Notes: generated by a model not told the origin, from the letters alone. Positions 51,746-61,493 are shown, counted from the first letter of the stretch. The stretch is 64,000 bases of DNA from JAXHLG01 sp034522495 (GCA_034522495.1 JAXHLG010000002.1:1244269-1308268), one strand, 5' to 3'. Numbers and translations: made by a program.

Positions 51746-52447
51746 CTATCTCACCTCCACCTCCCCAAAATATTTTTCTACTTTCTTTTTAACTTTCTCC
51801 AGATCAACTTCTTGATGCTTATCAATATCTTTGCGAATAGACCCGTCTAAAAGCTTCCCTTCGTCTCTGAATTTTTGCAATGCGTACTTTTTTGATCCTT
51901 TCAGCCATTGAGCAATTTTGTCAAAATCATTTTCCTCGTGAAATCCCGGCACCACGGTAGTTCGAAATTCGTAGTTTATTCTCGAGTTTTGAATCAGCTT
52001 AACACTTAATTTGATTCTTTCCAAATCAGCTTCCACTCCCGCGGTTTGGGAATATTTCTCCGGCGCATTCTTAATATCCATGGAAACAAAATCAACCAGC
52101 TTTTTTTCAAAGGCTTCCCTGAGCACATCCGGACGGGTTCCGTTGCTGTCCAGCTTAACAGCGAAATTCAATTCTTTTATTTTTCCCATAAACTCCAAAA
52201 GGTTTTTTTGGATTGTCGGTTCGCCTCCGGTGATGCAAACTCCTTCCAGTTTGTTTTTTCTGCTCTTGAGAAAATCAAAAAACTCTTTTTCCGAAACCGA
52301 CCCCGTGCCTCCGCTCCAATCAGGTAGCACCAATTCCGGATTGTGGCAAAAAGGACAGCGAAAGCTGCACCCCACAGTAAAAACAGTAGCCGCAATCTTG
52401 CCCGGATAATCAATCAAAGTCAGCTTTTGCAAACCGCCCAGTTTCAT
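51746..52447 (-). CDS. Radical SAM activating enzyme, NrdG type
   Basis: A 233-residue radical SAM protein with a CSFRCPFC cluster motif (Cys27, 31, 34) and ITGGEPTIQKNLLEF, similar to activases of anaerobic ribonucleotide reductase (NrdG). These enzymes place a glycyl radical on their partner. The partner NrdD is not in the window, so pyruvate formate-lyase activase or another glycyl-radical system cannot be excluded. Confidence 0.82.
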   Translation of the reverse strand: MKLGGLQKLTLIDYPGKIAATVFTVGCSFRCPFCHNPELVLPDWSGGTGSVSEKEFFDFLKSRKNKLEGVCITGGEPTIQKNLLEFMGKIKELNFAVKLDSNGTRPDVLREAFEKKLVDFVSMDIKNAPEKYSQTAGVEADLERIKLSVKLIQNSRINYEFRTTVVPGFHEENDFDKIAQWLKGSKKYALQKFRDEGKLLDGSIRKDIDKHQEVDLEKVKKKVEKYFGEVEVR

Positions 52448-52677
52448 AAATTTTAATTATCAATTATAAAAAGGAGAAATTCCTCCTTCTTTAAATTAAC
52501 AAAACACAAATTACAATGAACAAACAAAACACAGATTCCAAATAACAAATCACAAACTGGCAAAAACTAACTTGTTTGTGTTTTTAAAACTGTGTTTTGT
52601 GATTTGTTTGTTAATTGCTTAAAGCAACGTTGTTGCAACGCAACTTTACGTTGTATGTTGTGCTTTGTGTATTTTAT
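52448..52677. repeat. Word-like repeats between nrdG-like gene and ftsK
   Basis: AACAAAACACAAATTACAATGAACAAAC words in both orientations, plus the 37-bp dispersed repeat at 52617-52653 (reverse complement of 33932-33967). No gene. Confidence 0.6.
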
Positions 52678-55050
52678 TTATTCCTCCCACTTTTCCCTCT
52701 CTTCCTGATCTTCTTCTCCATTTTCATAGAAGTCTTCATCTGTTCGGCCGACTAAGATTTCTCTGGGTTTGGCTCCCCGGGAAGGCCCGACCACTCCGTG
52801 GTCCTCGAGTTGCATCATTATTCGGTTGGCTCTCTGGTAACCTATGGAAAGCCTGGATTGAATCAGAGAAGTGGAGGCTTTTCCGGCTGTTATTATCAAT
52901 TGCTTGGCATCTTCAAATTTGGGATCAACTTCTCCGCCGGCACCTTCTGTGCGATCGCCGGATTCTTGCCCAACAGGCTTTTCCAGTTCTTCCTTGAAAG
53001 ATTCTTCCAGCTCGTCTTCTTCTGCCGATTCCATTTCTTGAGCTTGCTTTTTCCAGAAATCCACCAGTTTGTTGGTCTCCTCCTCGGACACAAAAGCTCC
53101 CTGGATACGCCTCATGTTGTTGGTTTCATTGCTGGTGAAAAGCATATCCCCCCGTCCGAGCAGTTTCTCTGCGCCGGCTCTATCCAGAATAATTCTGGAA
53201 TCAACCTGGGAAGACACTTTCAGAGCAATCCGGGTGGGAACATTGGCCTTGATCTGGCCGGTAATAATATCAACGCTGGGTTTCTGAGTGGATATAATCA
53301 AGTGAATGCCCACTGCTCTGGCTTTCTGGGCAATTCTAACGATCAGCCCTTCCACTTCCTTGCCGTGCACTGCCATCAAGTCATTTAGTTCATCTATTAT
53401 GATTACTACGTAAGGCATCTTCTCCAATCTTTCGTAATAGTATTTTCCCGTTTCTTCATCCTCCACTTGCCTCTTTTTCCCTCTTTTCACTTTTTCGTTG
53501 TAGGATTGGATATCTCTCACTCCGATCTCTTCCAAAACTTTATATCTCTCCTCCATGGTGTTCACCGCCCATTTCAAAGCGTTCACCACTTTGGAAATAT
53601 CGGTAATTACCGGGGACATTAAATGAGGAATTCCATTGTAAAGATTGAGCTCCACTCTTTTGGGGTCTATCAAGATTAATTTCAGATCTTCCGGCGTGTT
53701 TCGGTAAAGCAAGGAAGTAAGAGTAGTGTTAATACAAACGCTTTTGCCCATATTGGTAGCGCCGGCCACCATCAAATGGGGCATTTTTCTAATATCGGCA
53801 AACACCAGCTCTCCATGCACATCCTCGCCCAGAGCTATCGCCAGCTTGGAGGGGTGGTTTCTGAATTCTTTGCTTACAATGGAATTTTTAACTCTCACTT
53901 CGGCGCTGTATCCTTGGGGCAAGGGAACTTCCACTCCTATAAGCGATTTGCCCGGGATAGGCGCTTCGATTCGGATGGAAGGCGTAGCGAGCTTCAGAGC
54001 CAAATCGTCTTGATGGGATAAAATCCGGCTAATTTTTATCCCCCGGGCCGGCTCAAAAGTGTATTGGATAACCGAAGGACCCAAATGATAGCCCTTGAAA
54101 TAAACTTTGATGCCGAATTCCTCCAGTGTCTTGATTATGTCTTGGGCTCTTTCTTCCAAATTTTTCGGCTTTTCTCTTTTAGCCGAGTCCGTCAATAGCT
54201 CCGGCGGCGGCAATTTCCAAAACCCTTCCGCCGCGGCAGCTCTCTGTCTTTCTTTCGAGTGGATAGAGTAGGCTTCTTTGTCATCTTCCGCCAAATCTTC
54301 CTCTTCATTCGCCTCGTCTTTATCTTCATCGGCAAATCTTATAGTGTCTTCCTTGATGTTGTCTTCTTTTTTCTCTTCTTTGACTTGTTCTTCTTCTTGC
54401 GATTCAGTGTCTTCCTTTTCTGTTTCTAGAGCCATTTTTTTGGTTTTTATCTTGGAAATCAATGACAAATACCAGTCTCTAAATCCTCCAAAAAACTTAT
54501 TCAAAGGAAAGTTGAAAGTCAGTATCAATCCCACCAAAAGAAAACCGGAGGAAAGAATAAACGCCGCCAAGCTTCCAAAGTATTTAAACAATGGGTAAGC
54601 CAGCGCAAATCCCAAAAAGCCTCCTCCCTTGCCATCTTCAGCCATTTGTTTCATTTCTTCCAAGCCGGAGTATCCATGCAGCAACACCAGCAAAAAAACA
54701 AAGAAGAAAAGTGCTCCGCCGGTAGTTAGATAATATCTGTATTTGCGATACCTGCGGAAATAAACCACTCCCAGAATCACCATCAAAAGAGGCAGGGCAA
54801 ATCTGCCCCACCCAAAGGAGATCTTCAGCGCTTTGTCCAAATACTCGCCCGCCATTCCGGCCTTGCCGATCAGGCTCAACAGAAAAACCAGAGCAAACAC
54901 TATCAAAAGAACGGAGGCGACGCTTTTCTTCACATCTCTATGCAAAAAAGAATCCGTCTCCTGTTTTGAAGATTTCTTCTCGGTCTTCTCTCTCTCATCA
55001 CTTTCAGACGCTTTTTCCTTTTTAGTTTTATTTTTTTTCTTCTTGAACAT
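52678..55050 (-). CDS. ftsK: DNA translocase FtsK
   Basis: Hexameric DNA pump acting at the division septum to clear chromosome dimers. Its 790 residues have four to five N-terminal membrane segments, an acidic linker (about 195-260), and the motor with FEPARGIKISRI, Walker A GATNMGKS and VIIIDELNDLM. The C-terminal gamma winged helix KASTSLIQSRLSIGYQRANRIM reads polar DNA motifs. The linker is short for the family, as usual in small genomes. Confidence 0.95.
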   Translation of the reverse strand: MFKKKKNKTKKEKASESDEREKTEKKSSKQETDSFLHRDVKKSVASVLLIVFALVFLLSLIGKAGMAGEYLDKALKISFGWGRFALPLLMVILGVVYFRRYRKYRYYLTTGGALFFFVFLLVLLHGYSGLEEMKQMAEDGKGGGFLGFALAYPLFKYFGSLAAFILSSGFLLVGLILTFNFPLNKFFGGFRDWYLSLISKIKTKKMALETEKEDTESQEEEQVKEEKKEDNIKEDTIRFADEDKDEANEEEDLAEDDKEAYSIHSKERQRAAAAEGFWKLPPPELLTDSAKREKPKNLEERAQDIIKTLEEFGIKVYFKGYHLGPSVIQYTFEPARGIKISRILSHQDDLALKLATPSIRIEAPIPGKSLIGVEVPLPQGYSAEVRVKNSIVSKEFRNHPSKLAIALGEDVHGELVFADIRKMPHLMVAGATNMGKSVCINTTLTSLLYRNTPEDLKLILIDPKRVELNLYNGIPHLMSPVITDISKVVNALKWAVNTMEERYKVLEEIGVRDIQSYNEKVKRGKKRQVEDEETGKYYYERLEKMPYVVIIIDELNDLMAVHGKEVEGLIVRIAQKARAVGIHLIISTQKPSVDIITGQIKANVPTRIALKVSSQVDSRIILDRAGAEKLLGRGDMLFTSNETNNMRRIQGAFVSEEETNKLVDFWKKQAQEMESAEEDELEESFKEELEKPVGQESGDRTEGAGGEVDPKFEDAKQLIITAGKASTSLIQSRLSIGYQRANRIMMQLEDHGVVGPSRGAKPREILVGRTDEDFYENGEEDQEEREKWEE

Positions 55051-55244
55051 ATACTTAGATTAAAAGCTCGAACTTTGTATCCAGAATCTTGAATAATTTT
55101 ACCACCGCCGTGCAGTGTCCCCGCTTTTATTAAAAATTACAAAAGCAGCGGGAAATTTTGTATCGATTTTAAAACTCCAAATTTCAAAAAATTCCCAACG
55201 GTTTCGATTTATTTCTACAATTTCCCAACAACAATTTATTAATG

Positions 55245-55284
55245 GAGCCCGCCAGAGGCGGATCACCCTCTGGGTGACAATTAG
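55245..55284. repeat. Dispersed 40-bp repeat H, copy 1
   Basis: GAGCCCGCCAGAGGCGGATCACCCTCTGGGTGACAATTAG, with CAGAGG/CCTCTG able to pair. Copy 2 lies at 60195-60234. Both sit next to AATTAGAATAATT words. No coding. Confidence 0.6.
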
Positions 55285-55300
55285 AATAATTGGAACAATT

Positions 55301-55792
55301 TTAATTTTCTTTTCTCCAAATCAACCAATATTCATTGTCGTCCTTTTTTTGTTTTCCGTATCCCCGGGTTTTTATCATCACATATCTTCCCTTGATTCTA
55401 CTCCCGAATAAATTAAATTTCAACATTTTCTCTTCAAAAGATCCTTTCATCAAACCCCATTTTCCCTGATCCCAAATTTTTACCTCCCCGGCCCCGTAGC
55501 TGTCTTCCGGAATAATTCCCTCAAAATCCAAATATTCCACCGGGTGATCTTCAGTTCTTATGGCCAGATGCTTCACGCCGTAATCCATGGGAACATTTTT
55601 GGGAACCGCCCAAGATTTTAAAACGACCGGAGAGTTTTTTTCGTCCTCCATTTCCATTCTGAAGTCATAATGAAGACTGGAGGCGCGGTGCTCTTGAATG
55701 ACGAACCTGTTCCGGGAAACCTCTTGATTCTTTCCGGCGGGTTCCGTCGTAGATTTAAAGTCCCTCTTGCTTTTATAGTCTTCGAGACTCAT
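55301..55792 (-). CDS. Stand-alone LigD 3'-phosphoesterase domain
   Basis: A 163-residue protein matching only the phosphoesterase domain of LigD, which trims 3' phosphate or ribonucleotide ends before ligation. The metal site residues are kept: His35, His41 and Asp43 in QEHRASSLHYDFR, and His83 in TEDHPVEYLDFEG, followed by GEVKIWDQG. No Ku, ligase or polymerase domain is fused or adjacent. It may serve general 3'-end cleaning, near nfo and the uracil glycosylase. Confidence 0.9.
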   Translation of the reverse strand: MSLEDYKSKRDFKSTTEPAGKNQEVSRNRFVIQEHRASSLHYDFRMEMEDEKNSPVVLKSWAVPKNVPMDYGVKHLAIRTEDHPVEYLDFEGIIPEDSYGAGEVKIWDQGKWGLMKGSFEEKMLKFNLFGSRIKGRYVMIKTRGYGKQKKDDNEYWLIWRKEN

Positions 55793-56048
55793 AAAACAGG
55801 GTTATGAAAAGTCATCTGTATTAATTATAGCATGAAAATGAGTTTTAGAAAATAGATAGATTTAATTGCTTCATTGCTTCATTGTTAATTGAGTTGCTTT
55901 AATAGGTCGACTTCCCATTTCAAACTTTCAAGCCTTTGTTTAAATGTTTAAATGTTTAAATGTTCTTATGAATCTCGTTTTACATTTTCCCGAAATGTAT
56001 TTATACTAAAAGCAGAGTTTATTAACGTTATTAAAAATAAAATTATTC

Positions 56049-57716
56049 ATGAAGCTCATGAAAGAGTTTTTTCAGAAAGAGAGAAACAAAAAAATAGCTT
56101 ATATTTTCCTTTTGTTGATTATCTTATCTTTCGGCGCCTTCGCCCGGCTTTGGCAGTTGAATGAAGTGCCGCCGGGACTGCATTACGATGAAGCCAAAAA
56201 CGGCCTGGAAGCTATTGAAGCAGCCGAAACCGGCGACTATAAATTTTTTTACTCCGGTAACAACGGCGGAGAAGGACTTTATATAAATATGATTTCTTTT
56301 TTTCTGGAAGGGCTGGGAGTGAACAACTTCAGCGCCAGAATAGCAAGCGCCTTGCTCGGCATCTTCACCTTGCTTGGATTTTATTTTCTTTTAACTCAGC
56401 TGCGGCTCTCCAAAGCCACTATTTTGATAGGAGTTTTTCTGATGGCAAGCTCTTTTTGGCATATAAATTTTTCCCACACTGTCTATCACGGCATTCTGGC
56501 ACCTTTCATATTGGTTTGGATGCTTTACGTTTTTATCCTAGGAATAAAAAGAAATAATTGCTGGCTGCTAGCGCTATCGGGCCTGCTGTTGGGAGCCGGC
56601 TTTCATAGCTCCTCTCTTCTTTGGTTTGCCCCTTTTATTATCATTATCATTGTCGTCTTTTTTCTTTTCTTAAAAAAAGACTTCCTTAAAAAATACTGGC
56701 GGGGGGCTTTGGTTTTCCTTTTTTCTTTCGTTCTTGCCGCTTTGCCCGTTTTTTATTATTTTTATCAAAATCAAGATCAATTGGCTAGCAGAAACGATTC
56801 GGTTTCGATCTTTAATGCTCCAAATATGTCCGCCTCTCAAGCCTTTGGCAAAAGCTTGGGGGCGCACCTGAAAGCCTTTTACACCCTTGGAGACCCCAAT
56901 CAAAGACACAATCACGCCAGCGCTCCTTTAATTCCTCCTGCCTGGGCAGCTCTTTTCACTCTCGGCTTTATTTTCAGTTTAAAAGAAATCTACCAAAGCA
57001 TCCAAAACAAACTTAAAGAGAAAAAACCAAACCGGCTTTTTTTGCCGGCTTTAACAGCTCAAAGCGTTTTTTGGGTGATGATCCTTCCGGGACTGTTAAA
57101 CATTGAAGGATTACCTCACTCCCTTAAAATAATCGGCGTTATTCCAGCTGTTATGATTTTTACAGCCCTTCCCTTTGAATATATATTAAGATTAAGAAGG
57201 GATATCCAAACTTCAGAAACGTTCACGCTCAAGCCTCGGCGATTCAAGGCTCTAAATGTATCTTTAGCCGGCTTAGCGCTCATTGTCTTACTGAGCGGCA
57301 TGATGGAATTTTATACCTATTATTTTGTGTGGGCGAAAGAGCCTAGAACATTTTCTTCTTTTGAAAGAGAGCTGTATGACTTGGGAAAATTAATCAAAGA
57401 AATAGAGCCGGCAAAAAATAATTATATAATTATTCCGCAAAGCGATTACAAAAATTTCGACATCCGCGTAAGCCCCGCCAAAAAGACTTCCAGCTTAAAA
57501 ACTGCTGAATTTGCCGGACATCCCGAAATTAAAAAATTTCAATATTTCAGACCCGTGGAGGCCCTAAAAAAGGAAAATTTATGCAACCAAGCCGTTCTTG
57601 TTTTTCTAGACACCGGCCCGGCGCTGCTTGGACGATTCCAAGAAAAATGCCCCGAATCGACCGCTCAAAAAATTGCGCCGAAAAACGGGTATTTTAATTT
57701 TTGGGTGTTGAGATAG
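56049..57716 (+). CDS. GT39-type membrane glycosyltransferase
   Basis: A 555-residue polytopic protein with about eleven membrane segments. The first extracytoplasmic loop has PPGLHYDEAKNGLEA, with an Asp-Glu pair typical of the active site in the PMT/ArnT (GT39) family. These enzymes move sugars from a lipid carrier to proteins or lipids outside the membrane. Pilins or surface proteins could be acceptors, but nothing here shows it. A second ATG three codons later is an equal start. Confidence 0.82.
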   Translation: MKLMKEFFQKERNKKIAYIFLLLIILSFGAFARLWQLNEVPPGLHYDEAKNGLEAIEAAETGDYKFFYSGNNGGEGLYINMISFFLEGLGVNNFSARIASALLGIFTLLGFYFLLTQLRLSKATILIGVFLMASSFWHINFSHTVYHGILAPFILVWMLYVFILGIKRNNCWLLALSGLLLGAGFHSSSLLWFAPFIIIIIVVFFLFLKKDFLKKYWRGALVFLFSFVLAALPVFYYFYQNQDQLASRNDSVSIFNAPNMSASQAFGKSLGAHLKAFYTLGDPNQRHNHASAPLIPPAWAALFTLGFIFSLKEIYQSIQNKLKEKKPNRLFLPALTAQSVFWVMILPGLLNIEGLPHSLKIIGVIPAVMIFTALPFEYILRLRRDIQTSETFTLKPRRFKALNVSLAGLALIVLLSGMMEFYTYYFVWAKEPRTFSSFERELYDLGKLIKEIEPAKNNYIIIPQSDYKNFDIRVSPAKKTSSLKTAEFAGHPEIKKFQYFRPVEALKKENLCNQAVLVFLDTGPALLGRFQEKCPESTAQKIAPKNGYFNFWVLR

Positions 57717-57739
57717 AGTTGAATTACTCTAGAGTTTGC

Positions 57740-57802
57740 GATCTAGAAGAAAGAGCAATGAAGTTTGGAGAAAACAACATAGAATTGGTTAAAAAATACT
57801 AA
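57740..57802 (+). pseudogene. Remnant of a four-helix-bundle (S23/IVS) protein gene
   Basis: The frame DLEERAMKFGENNIELVKKY then TAA (57740-57802) matches the usual start of 23S-rRNA intervening-sequence four-helix proteins, which read DLEERT-x-KF. Only about 20 codons remain. Avd of the DGR has the same fold, though this piece is nearer the IVS branch. Confidence 0.4.
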
Positions 57803-57879
57803 GCTAGAGGCTTAATAATTGGTTTTTTATTAGAACAATTAGAATAATTAGTTTAATTAGAATAATTTTATAATATTTT

Positions 57880-58728
57880 ATGACCAAGGTAGGAGCTCAT
57901 GTTTCCATTGCCGGGGGCGTCGAGAACGCGCCGAAAAATGCGGCTGATTTAGGCTGCCAGTGTTTTCAGATTTTCACCCGCTCTCCCCGGGGCGGCAAAA
58001 GAAAAGAAGTTGATGAAGAAAAGTTTTTCGCCCAGTGCCAAAAATACGGCTTCGACAAAGGAAGAGATTATATCATTCACACTCCCTACTACATCAATCT
58101 GGCCAGCCAAGAAAAACGGATTTACCAAAGTTCCATCCGGGTGCTTAGAGAAGAATTGGAAGCAGCCAATCAAATCCGCTGTCCCTACGTTATTACCCAC
58201 CTGGGAAGCTCCAAGGACTTAAACAAAAAAGAACATCAACCGGAGATCCAAAAAAGGGTCATGGAGGCGTTAATTGAAGTCCACCAAAACTATTCCGGCC
58301 GAGCCTTGCTGGTGCTTGAAATCGCCGCCGGCAGCGGCAACGTTGTCGGAGACAAGCTGGAAGAGTTTGCTCTTTTCTTTCAAGAAGCCAAAGAAAAGGG
58401 GATTGAACTTGGCTTTTGCTTCGACACCTGCCACGCCTTTGCCGCCGGCTGCGACCTGAGGACTCCGCAAGCAGTAGAAAAAACTTTCCACTCCATAGAC
58501 AAGCATATCGGTTTAGATAAACTCAAATGCATCCACTTCAACGACTCCAAAACAGGCTTCCATTCCAACAAAGATCGCCACGAACACATCGGCGAAGGTA
58601 AGATCGGAAAAGCGGGAATGAAAGCCGTCGCCCAAAAATCTAGGAAATTAGGAGTTAATTTGTACCTGGAAACCAAGCATGATAAGATAATAGATGACAT
58701 TGAAGCCACTTTAGATTTTCTTAATTAA
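57880..58728 (+). CDS. nfo: Endonuclease IV (AP endonuclease)
   Basis: Zinc enzyme that cuts DNA 5' of abasic sites and cleans blocked 3' ends in base excision repair. Its 282 residues have GAHVSIAGG at the start and zinc-binding residues along the TIM barrel: THLGS, LEIAAGSGN, GFCFDTCHAFAAG, CIHFNDSK and DRHEHIGEGKIG. It acts downstream of the uracil glycosylase encoded 1.5 kb away. Confidence 0.96.
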   Translation: MTKVGAHVSIAGGVENAPKNAADLGCQCFQIFTRSPRGGKRKEVDEEKFFAQCQKYGFDKGRDYIIHTPYYINLASQEKRIYQSSIRVLREELEAANQIRCPYVITHLGSSKDLNKKEHQPEIQKRVMEALIEVHQNYSGRALLVLEIAAGSGNVVGDKLEEFALFFQEAKEKGIELGFCFDTCHAFAAGCDLRTPQAVEKTFHSIDKHIGLDKLKCIHFNDSKTGFHSNKDRHEHIGEGKIGKAGMKAVAQKSRKLGVNLYLETKHDKIIDDIEATLDFLN

Positions 58729-58947
58729 TACAGTTTCAATACTCTTTTCAATTTCCTTCTCAAATCAAAATGCAAAAGTCAAAAGTCAAAATCACACATT
58801 AAAATTTAAAAAGCCGAAATTTTCTTTTTTTATTTTTTCATTGTCATTTTGATTTTTGATTTTTGATTTTTGCATTTCCAGTCCCAATCCTTAAAAATCA
58901 ATTAATAAGTAATGACATAATACTTTAATAAGCACTAAGATAAATCA

Positions 58948-59259
58948 ATGTTTGACTTCGAAAAATTTTCAGAAATCAACGCCAAGCGTTGCGATGAGGT
59001 TTTCCACAAGCTGGAAGACTGGTCTTACTCGGATTGGGGCAACGCTATGGCCGGCGAGTGCGGCGAGGCCTGCAACAAAATAAAAAAGCTCCGCCGGGGA
59101 GAGGAAGTAGACAAAAAAGATATTGCCGAGGAAGTAGCCGACGTAGTCGGCTATGCAGACTTGCTCTGCACCAGGCTGGGTTATTCACTGTCGGACCTAG
59201 TAAAGGAAAAGTTTAACAAGGTTTCTGAGAAAAGAGGCTCCAAATATAGAATTGATTAA
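58948..59259 (+). CDS. MazG-like nucleotide pyrophosphohydrolase
   Basis: A 103-residue helical protein with the metal-binding EGECGEACNKIKKL-type pattern (AGECGEACNKI at about 35-45) and EEVADVVGYADLL near 68-80. MazG-type enzymes hydrolyse non-canonical nucleoside triphosphates. Between nfo and the uracil glycosylase it fits a nucleotide-pool and repair neighbourhood. Confidence 0.88.
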   Translation: MFDFEKFSEINAKRCDEVFHKLEDWSYSDWGNAMAGECGEACNKIKKLRRGEEVDKKDIAEEVADVVGYADLLCTRLGYSLSDLVKEKFNKVSEKRGSKYRID

Positions 59260-59297
59260 ACACCGTCAAATCAAGAACCTGGCCTTTGGGAATAAAT

Positions 59298-59933
59298 TTA
59301 TTTTTGAATTATTCCCCTTTTTTTCAGTTTGAAAAATGTGGCCAAAACAAGAGTGGAGCCCAAAAATATTCCGATGGAGTTTAGCATGATTACCGCTAAG
59401 GTGTCGCTGGAAAGAGAGGTTGAGCTGGAAAGGCTGATTCCAAAAGCTACCAGCGGCGGCAGCAAGGCGATGGAAATAGCCACGCCCGTCATCGAAGAAG
59501 AAGCTCGCGGCCAAAAGAAACAAAAGCATCCGGCCAAACCGGAAAAGAAAGCTACAAGAAAAAACATCAAGTGATTGACAGCAATCCAATTGACAATCTC
59601 TAGGCTCTCCAATCTAACTTCGATAAGCAAACTCAAAATCCAAGACAGCAAAATCACCAGCAAATAGCCGGAACCTAGTAATAATAGCGAGTTTTTAAAA
59701 TTTTTCCAGTCTTTCCTGAAGAAGGCTGCCGGAATAGCAATAATAGGATAAAGAAGGGGAGAAAGAACCATAGCGCCAATCACGATGGAGGCGTTATCCA
59801 TAACAAACCCGAAAAAACAAACCAGAGCGGCGCTAACGGTAAAAACAAAAAAGTCGAAATCAAAACGGGATTGATAAGCCATTAAATCCTTGTAACTCTC
59901 TTCCAAATTTATTTCATTTATTTTAGATTTCAT
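59298..59933 (-). CDS. DUF389 membrane protein
   Basis: A 211-residue protein with about six membrane segments and the DUF389 signature NASIVIGAMVLSPLLYPIIAI, followed by later segments with GVAISIALLPPLVAFG. The function of the family is unknown. It is transcribed against its neighbours. Confidence 0.88.
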   Translation of the reverse strand: MKSKINEINLEESYKDLMAYQSRFDFDFFVFTVSAALVCFFGFVMDNASIVIGAMVLSPLLYPIIAIPAAFFRKDWKNFKNSLLLLGSGYLLVILLSWILSLLIEVRLESLEIVNWIAVNHLMFFLVAFFSGLAGCFCFFWPRASSSMTGVAISIALLPPLVAFGISLSSSTSLSSDTLAVIMLNSIGIFLGSTLVLATFFKLKKRGIIQK

Positions 59934-60262
59934 GTTTCTCTCTTAATAACAATCCCTTGACTCTACTATAGCAAATAAACATAATTATGAAAACAGAGAC
60001 TCTGAGTAGAATTGATTAATCCTATATCCTGAAAATTAATCCACAAAACACAATCCGCCAATGAACAAATAAAACACAACTACCAATGAACAAATTACAA
60101 ACATGGTTAGTATTTTTTGTGTTTTGAAAATTGTGTTTTGTATATTGTTTGTTCATTGGAGTCTGTGCTTTGTTAATTTTTTATTTATTCTTTAGAGCCC
60201 GCCAGAGGCGGATCACTCTCTGGGTGACAATTAGGTTAATTAATAATTAGAATAATTTCCCT
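59934..60262. other. 329-bp gap with word-like repeats and repeat H copy 2
   Basis: Words CAATGAACAAATTACAAAC and their complement TTTGTGTTTTG face each other around 60110-60130, and repeat H copy 2 lies at 60195-60234. The gene starts on both sides diverge from it, so it must also hold their promoters; none is clear. Confidence 0.55.
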
Positions 60263-60889
60263 ATGCAATCTTTACAAGAACTGGAAAATAAAATAAAATC
60301 CTGCACTGCCTGCCAGCTCTCCGAAAGCAGAACTCAAGTCGTTCCCGGCGAAGGCAATCCGGACGCGGATGTAATGTTTATCGGCGAGGGGCCGGGTAAA
60401 AACGAGGACTTGCAGGGCCGGCCATTCGTGGGAGCCGCCGGCAAACTCCTGGATGAGATGCTTCAGCAGAACAACCTCCAAAGAGAAGATGTTTATATCG
60501 CCAACGTGGTCAAGTGCCGCCCGCCAAACAACCGCGACCCGCTACCGGCTGAAGTCAGAACTTGCTGGTCATGGCTGGAGAAACAAATCTCCATTATCCA
60601 ACCTAGATTAATTGTTTTGCTGGGCCGTCACAGCCTGCAAAGATTTTTACCCAAAGCCCGAATCACCGAGCATCACGGCCGAGCCTTGCGCAAGGAATTT
60701 CCGCCTTTTGGCAAATTAGTGTTCTTCCCCTGCTATCACCCGGCAGCGGCTTTATACAACGGAGGGTTGAGATCCACCTTGTTTTCAGATTTTGCCAAAA
60801 TTCCCAAAGTAGTAGAAATCATTAAGGAAGAAGAAAAAAATAATTCTCCCCAAGAGGAGGAAAAACACAGTCAGAGTTCTTTACTTTAA
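60263..60889 (+). CDS. Uracil-DNA glycosylase, family 4
   Basis: Removes uracil from DNA. Its 208 residues carry an iron-sulfur cluster site (CTAC at 14-17 and two later Cys in KCRPP and RTCWSW), the active-site motif GEGPGKNEDLQGRPFVG (41-57) and the DNA-binding HPAAAL. A charged tail of about 25 residues is added at the C-terminus. Acts before Nfo in base excision repair. Confidence 0.94.
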   Translation: MQSLQELENKIKSCTACQLSESRTQVVPGEGNPDADVMFIGEGPGKNEDLQGRPFVGAAGKLLDEMLQQNNLQREDVYIANVVKCRPPNNRDPLPAEVRTCWSWLEKQISIIQPRLIVLLGRHSLQRFLPKARITEHHGRALRKEFPPFGKLVFFPCYHPAAALYNGGLRSTLFSDFAKIPKVVEIIKEEEKNNSPQEEEKHSQSSLL

Positions 60890-60912
60890 ACTCAAACTTG
60901 GAGGATTGGAAA

Positions 60913-61191
60913 ATGGCAAGAGAAAAAGATCGAAATTCCAAGATTCACACCATTGAAGTTAATCTTTACAAAGAAAGATTACTTCTAATCCCCGATGGTT
61001 CTTTTGCCAGCAGAGCAAATCAGCACCTATTCAAGGCGAAAATGGAGCAACTACTGAAAAGATTGATTGAAAAAGAACGCTTTTTGCTTTTCAACAAGGA
61101 GGCCTCCCTCCGAGAGTACCAAGACGTTATAAATAATTTTCTCAAGAAGCACAGACTAAATTTTCAATTTCAAATCAGGATAGTTTGCTAA
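60913..61191 (+). CDS. Small protein, unknown
   Basis: About 92 residues from the ATG at 60913, chosen because GGAGG lies eight bases before it; the frame reaches a TTG at 60898. It has HTIEVNLYKERLLLIPDG then a charged helical part. It follows the uracil glycosylase by 23 bp and precedes a terminator, so it is the last gene of that operon. No family recognised. Confidence 0.6.
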   Translation: MAREKDRNSKIHTIEVNLYKERLLLIPDGSFASRANQHLFKAKMEQLLKRLIEKERFLLFNKEASLREYQDVINNFLKKHRLNFQFQIRIVC

Positions 61192-61200
61192 AATTAAAAA

Positions 61201-61236
61201 AGCCCCGGCATCGACCGCGGGCTTTCTTTTTGTTTC
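61201..61236 (+). terminator. Intrinsic terminator of the udg operon
   Basis: AAGCCCCGG/CCGCGGGCTT stem with one bulge, followed by TTTCTTTTTGTTT, ten bases after the stop of the small gene. Confidence 0.8.
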
Positions 61237-61248
61237 AAGGGGACTATC

Positions 61249-61279
61249 TAAACCCGACAAACAGTGTATGACGGGTTTA
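61249..61279. repeat. Short dispersed hairpin, second copy
   Basis: TAAACCCG...CGGGTTTA around a loop with GTGTATGA; matches 22023-22055. Confidence 0.5.
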
Positions 61280-61383
61280 TAGGACGGTAGCAAGGGGTAT
61301 GAATTCAATTTTGAATTTGCCACCGCCCTGCGGGGTCCCGCATTCAATAATTTGAATTTAAATAGCGGGAAAATTTTGAATTT

Positions 61384-61490
61384 TTATTGATGTAATTTGT
61401 AATTCCTTAGCCAAGTTTTACGGCAATTTCAAATTGATTTATTAAAAATTGTTTAAAAATTTCGAATTTCAAATTAAAAATTTTATTCTT
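61384..61490. repeat. DGR-region repeat G, copy 1
   Basis: AT-rich repeat with CTTAGCCAAGTTTTACGGCAATTTCAAATT and then AAATTTCGAATTTCAAATTAAAAATT. Further copies at 61568, 63465 and 63941 surround the reverse transcriptase and avd. Confidence 0.7.
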
Positions 61491-61493
61491 ACG

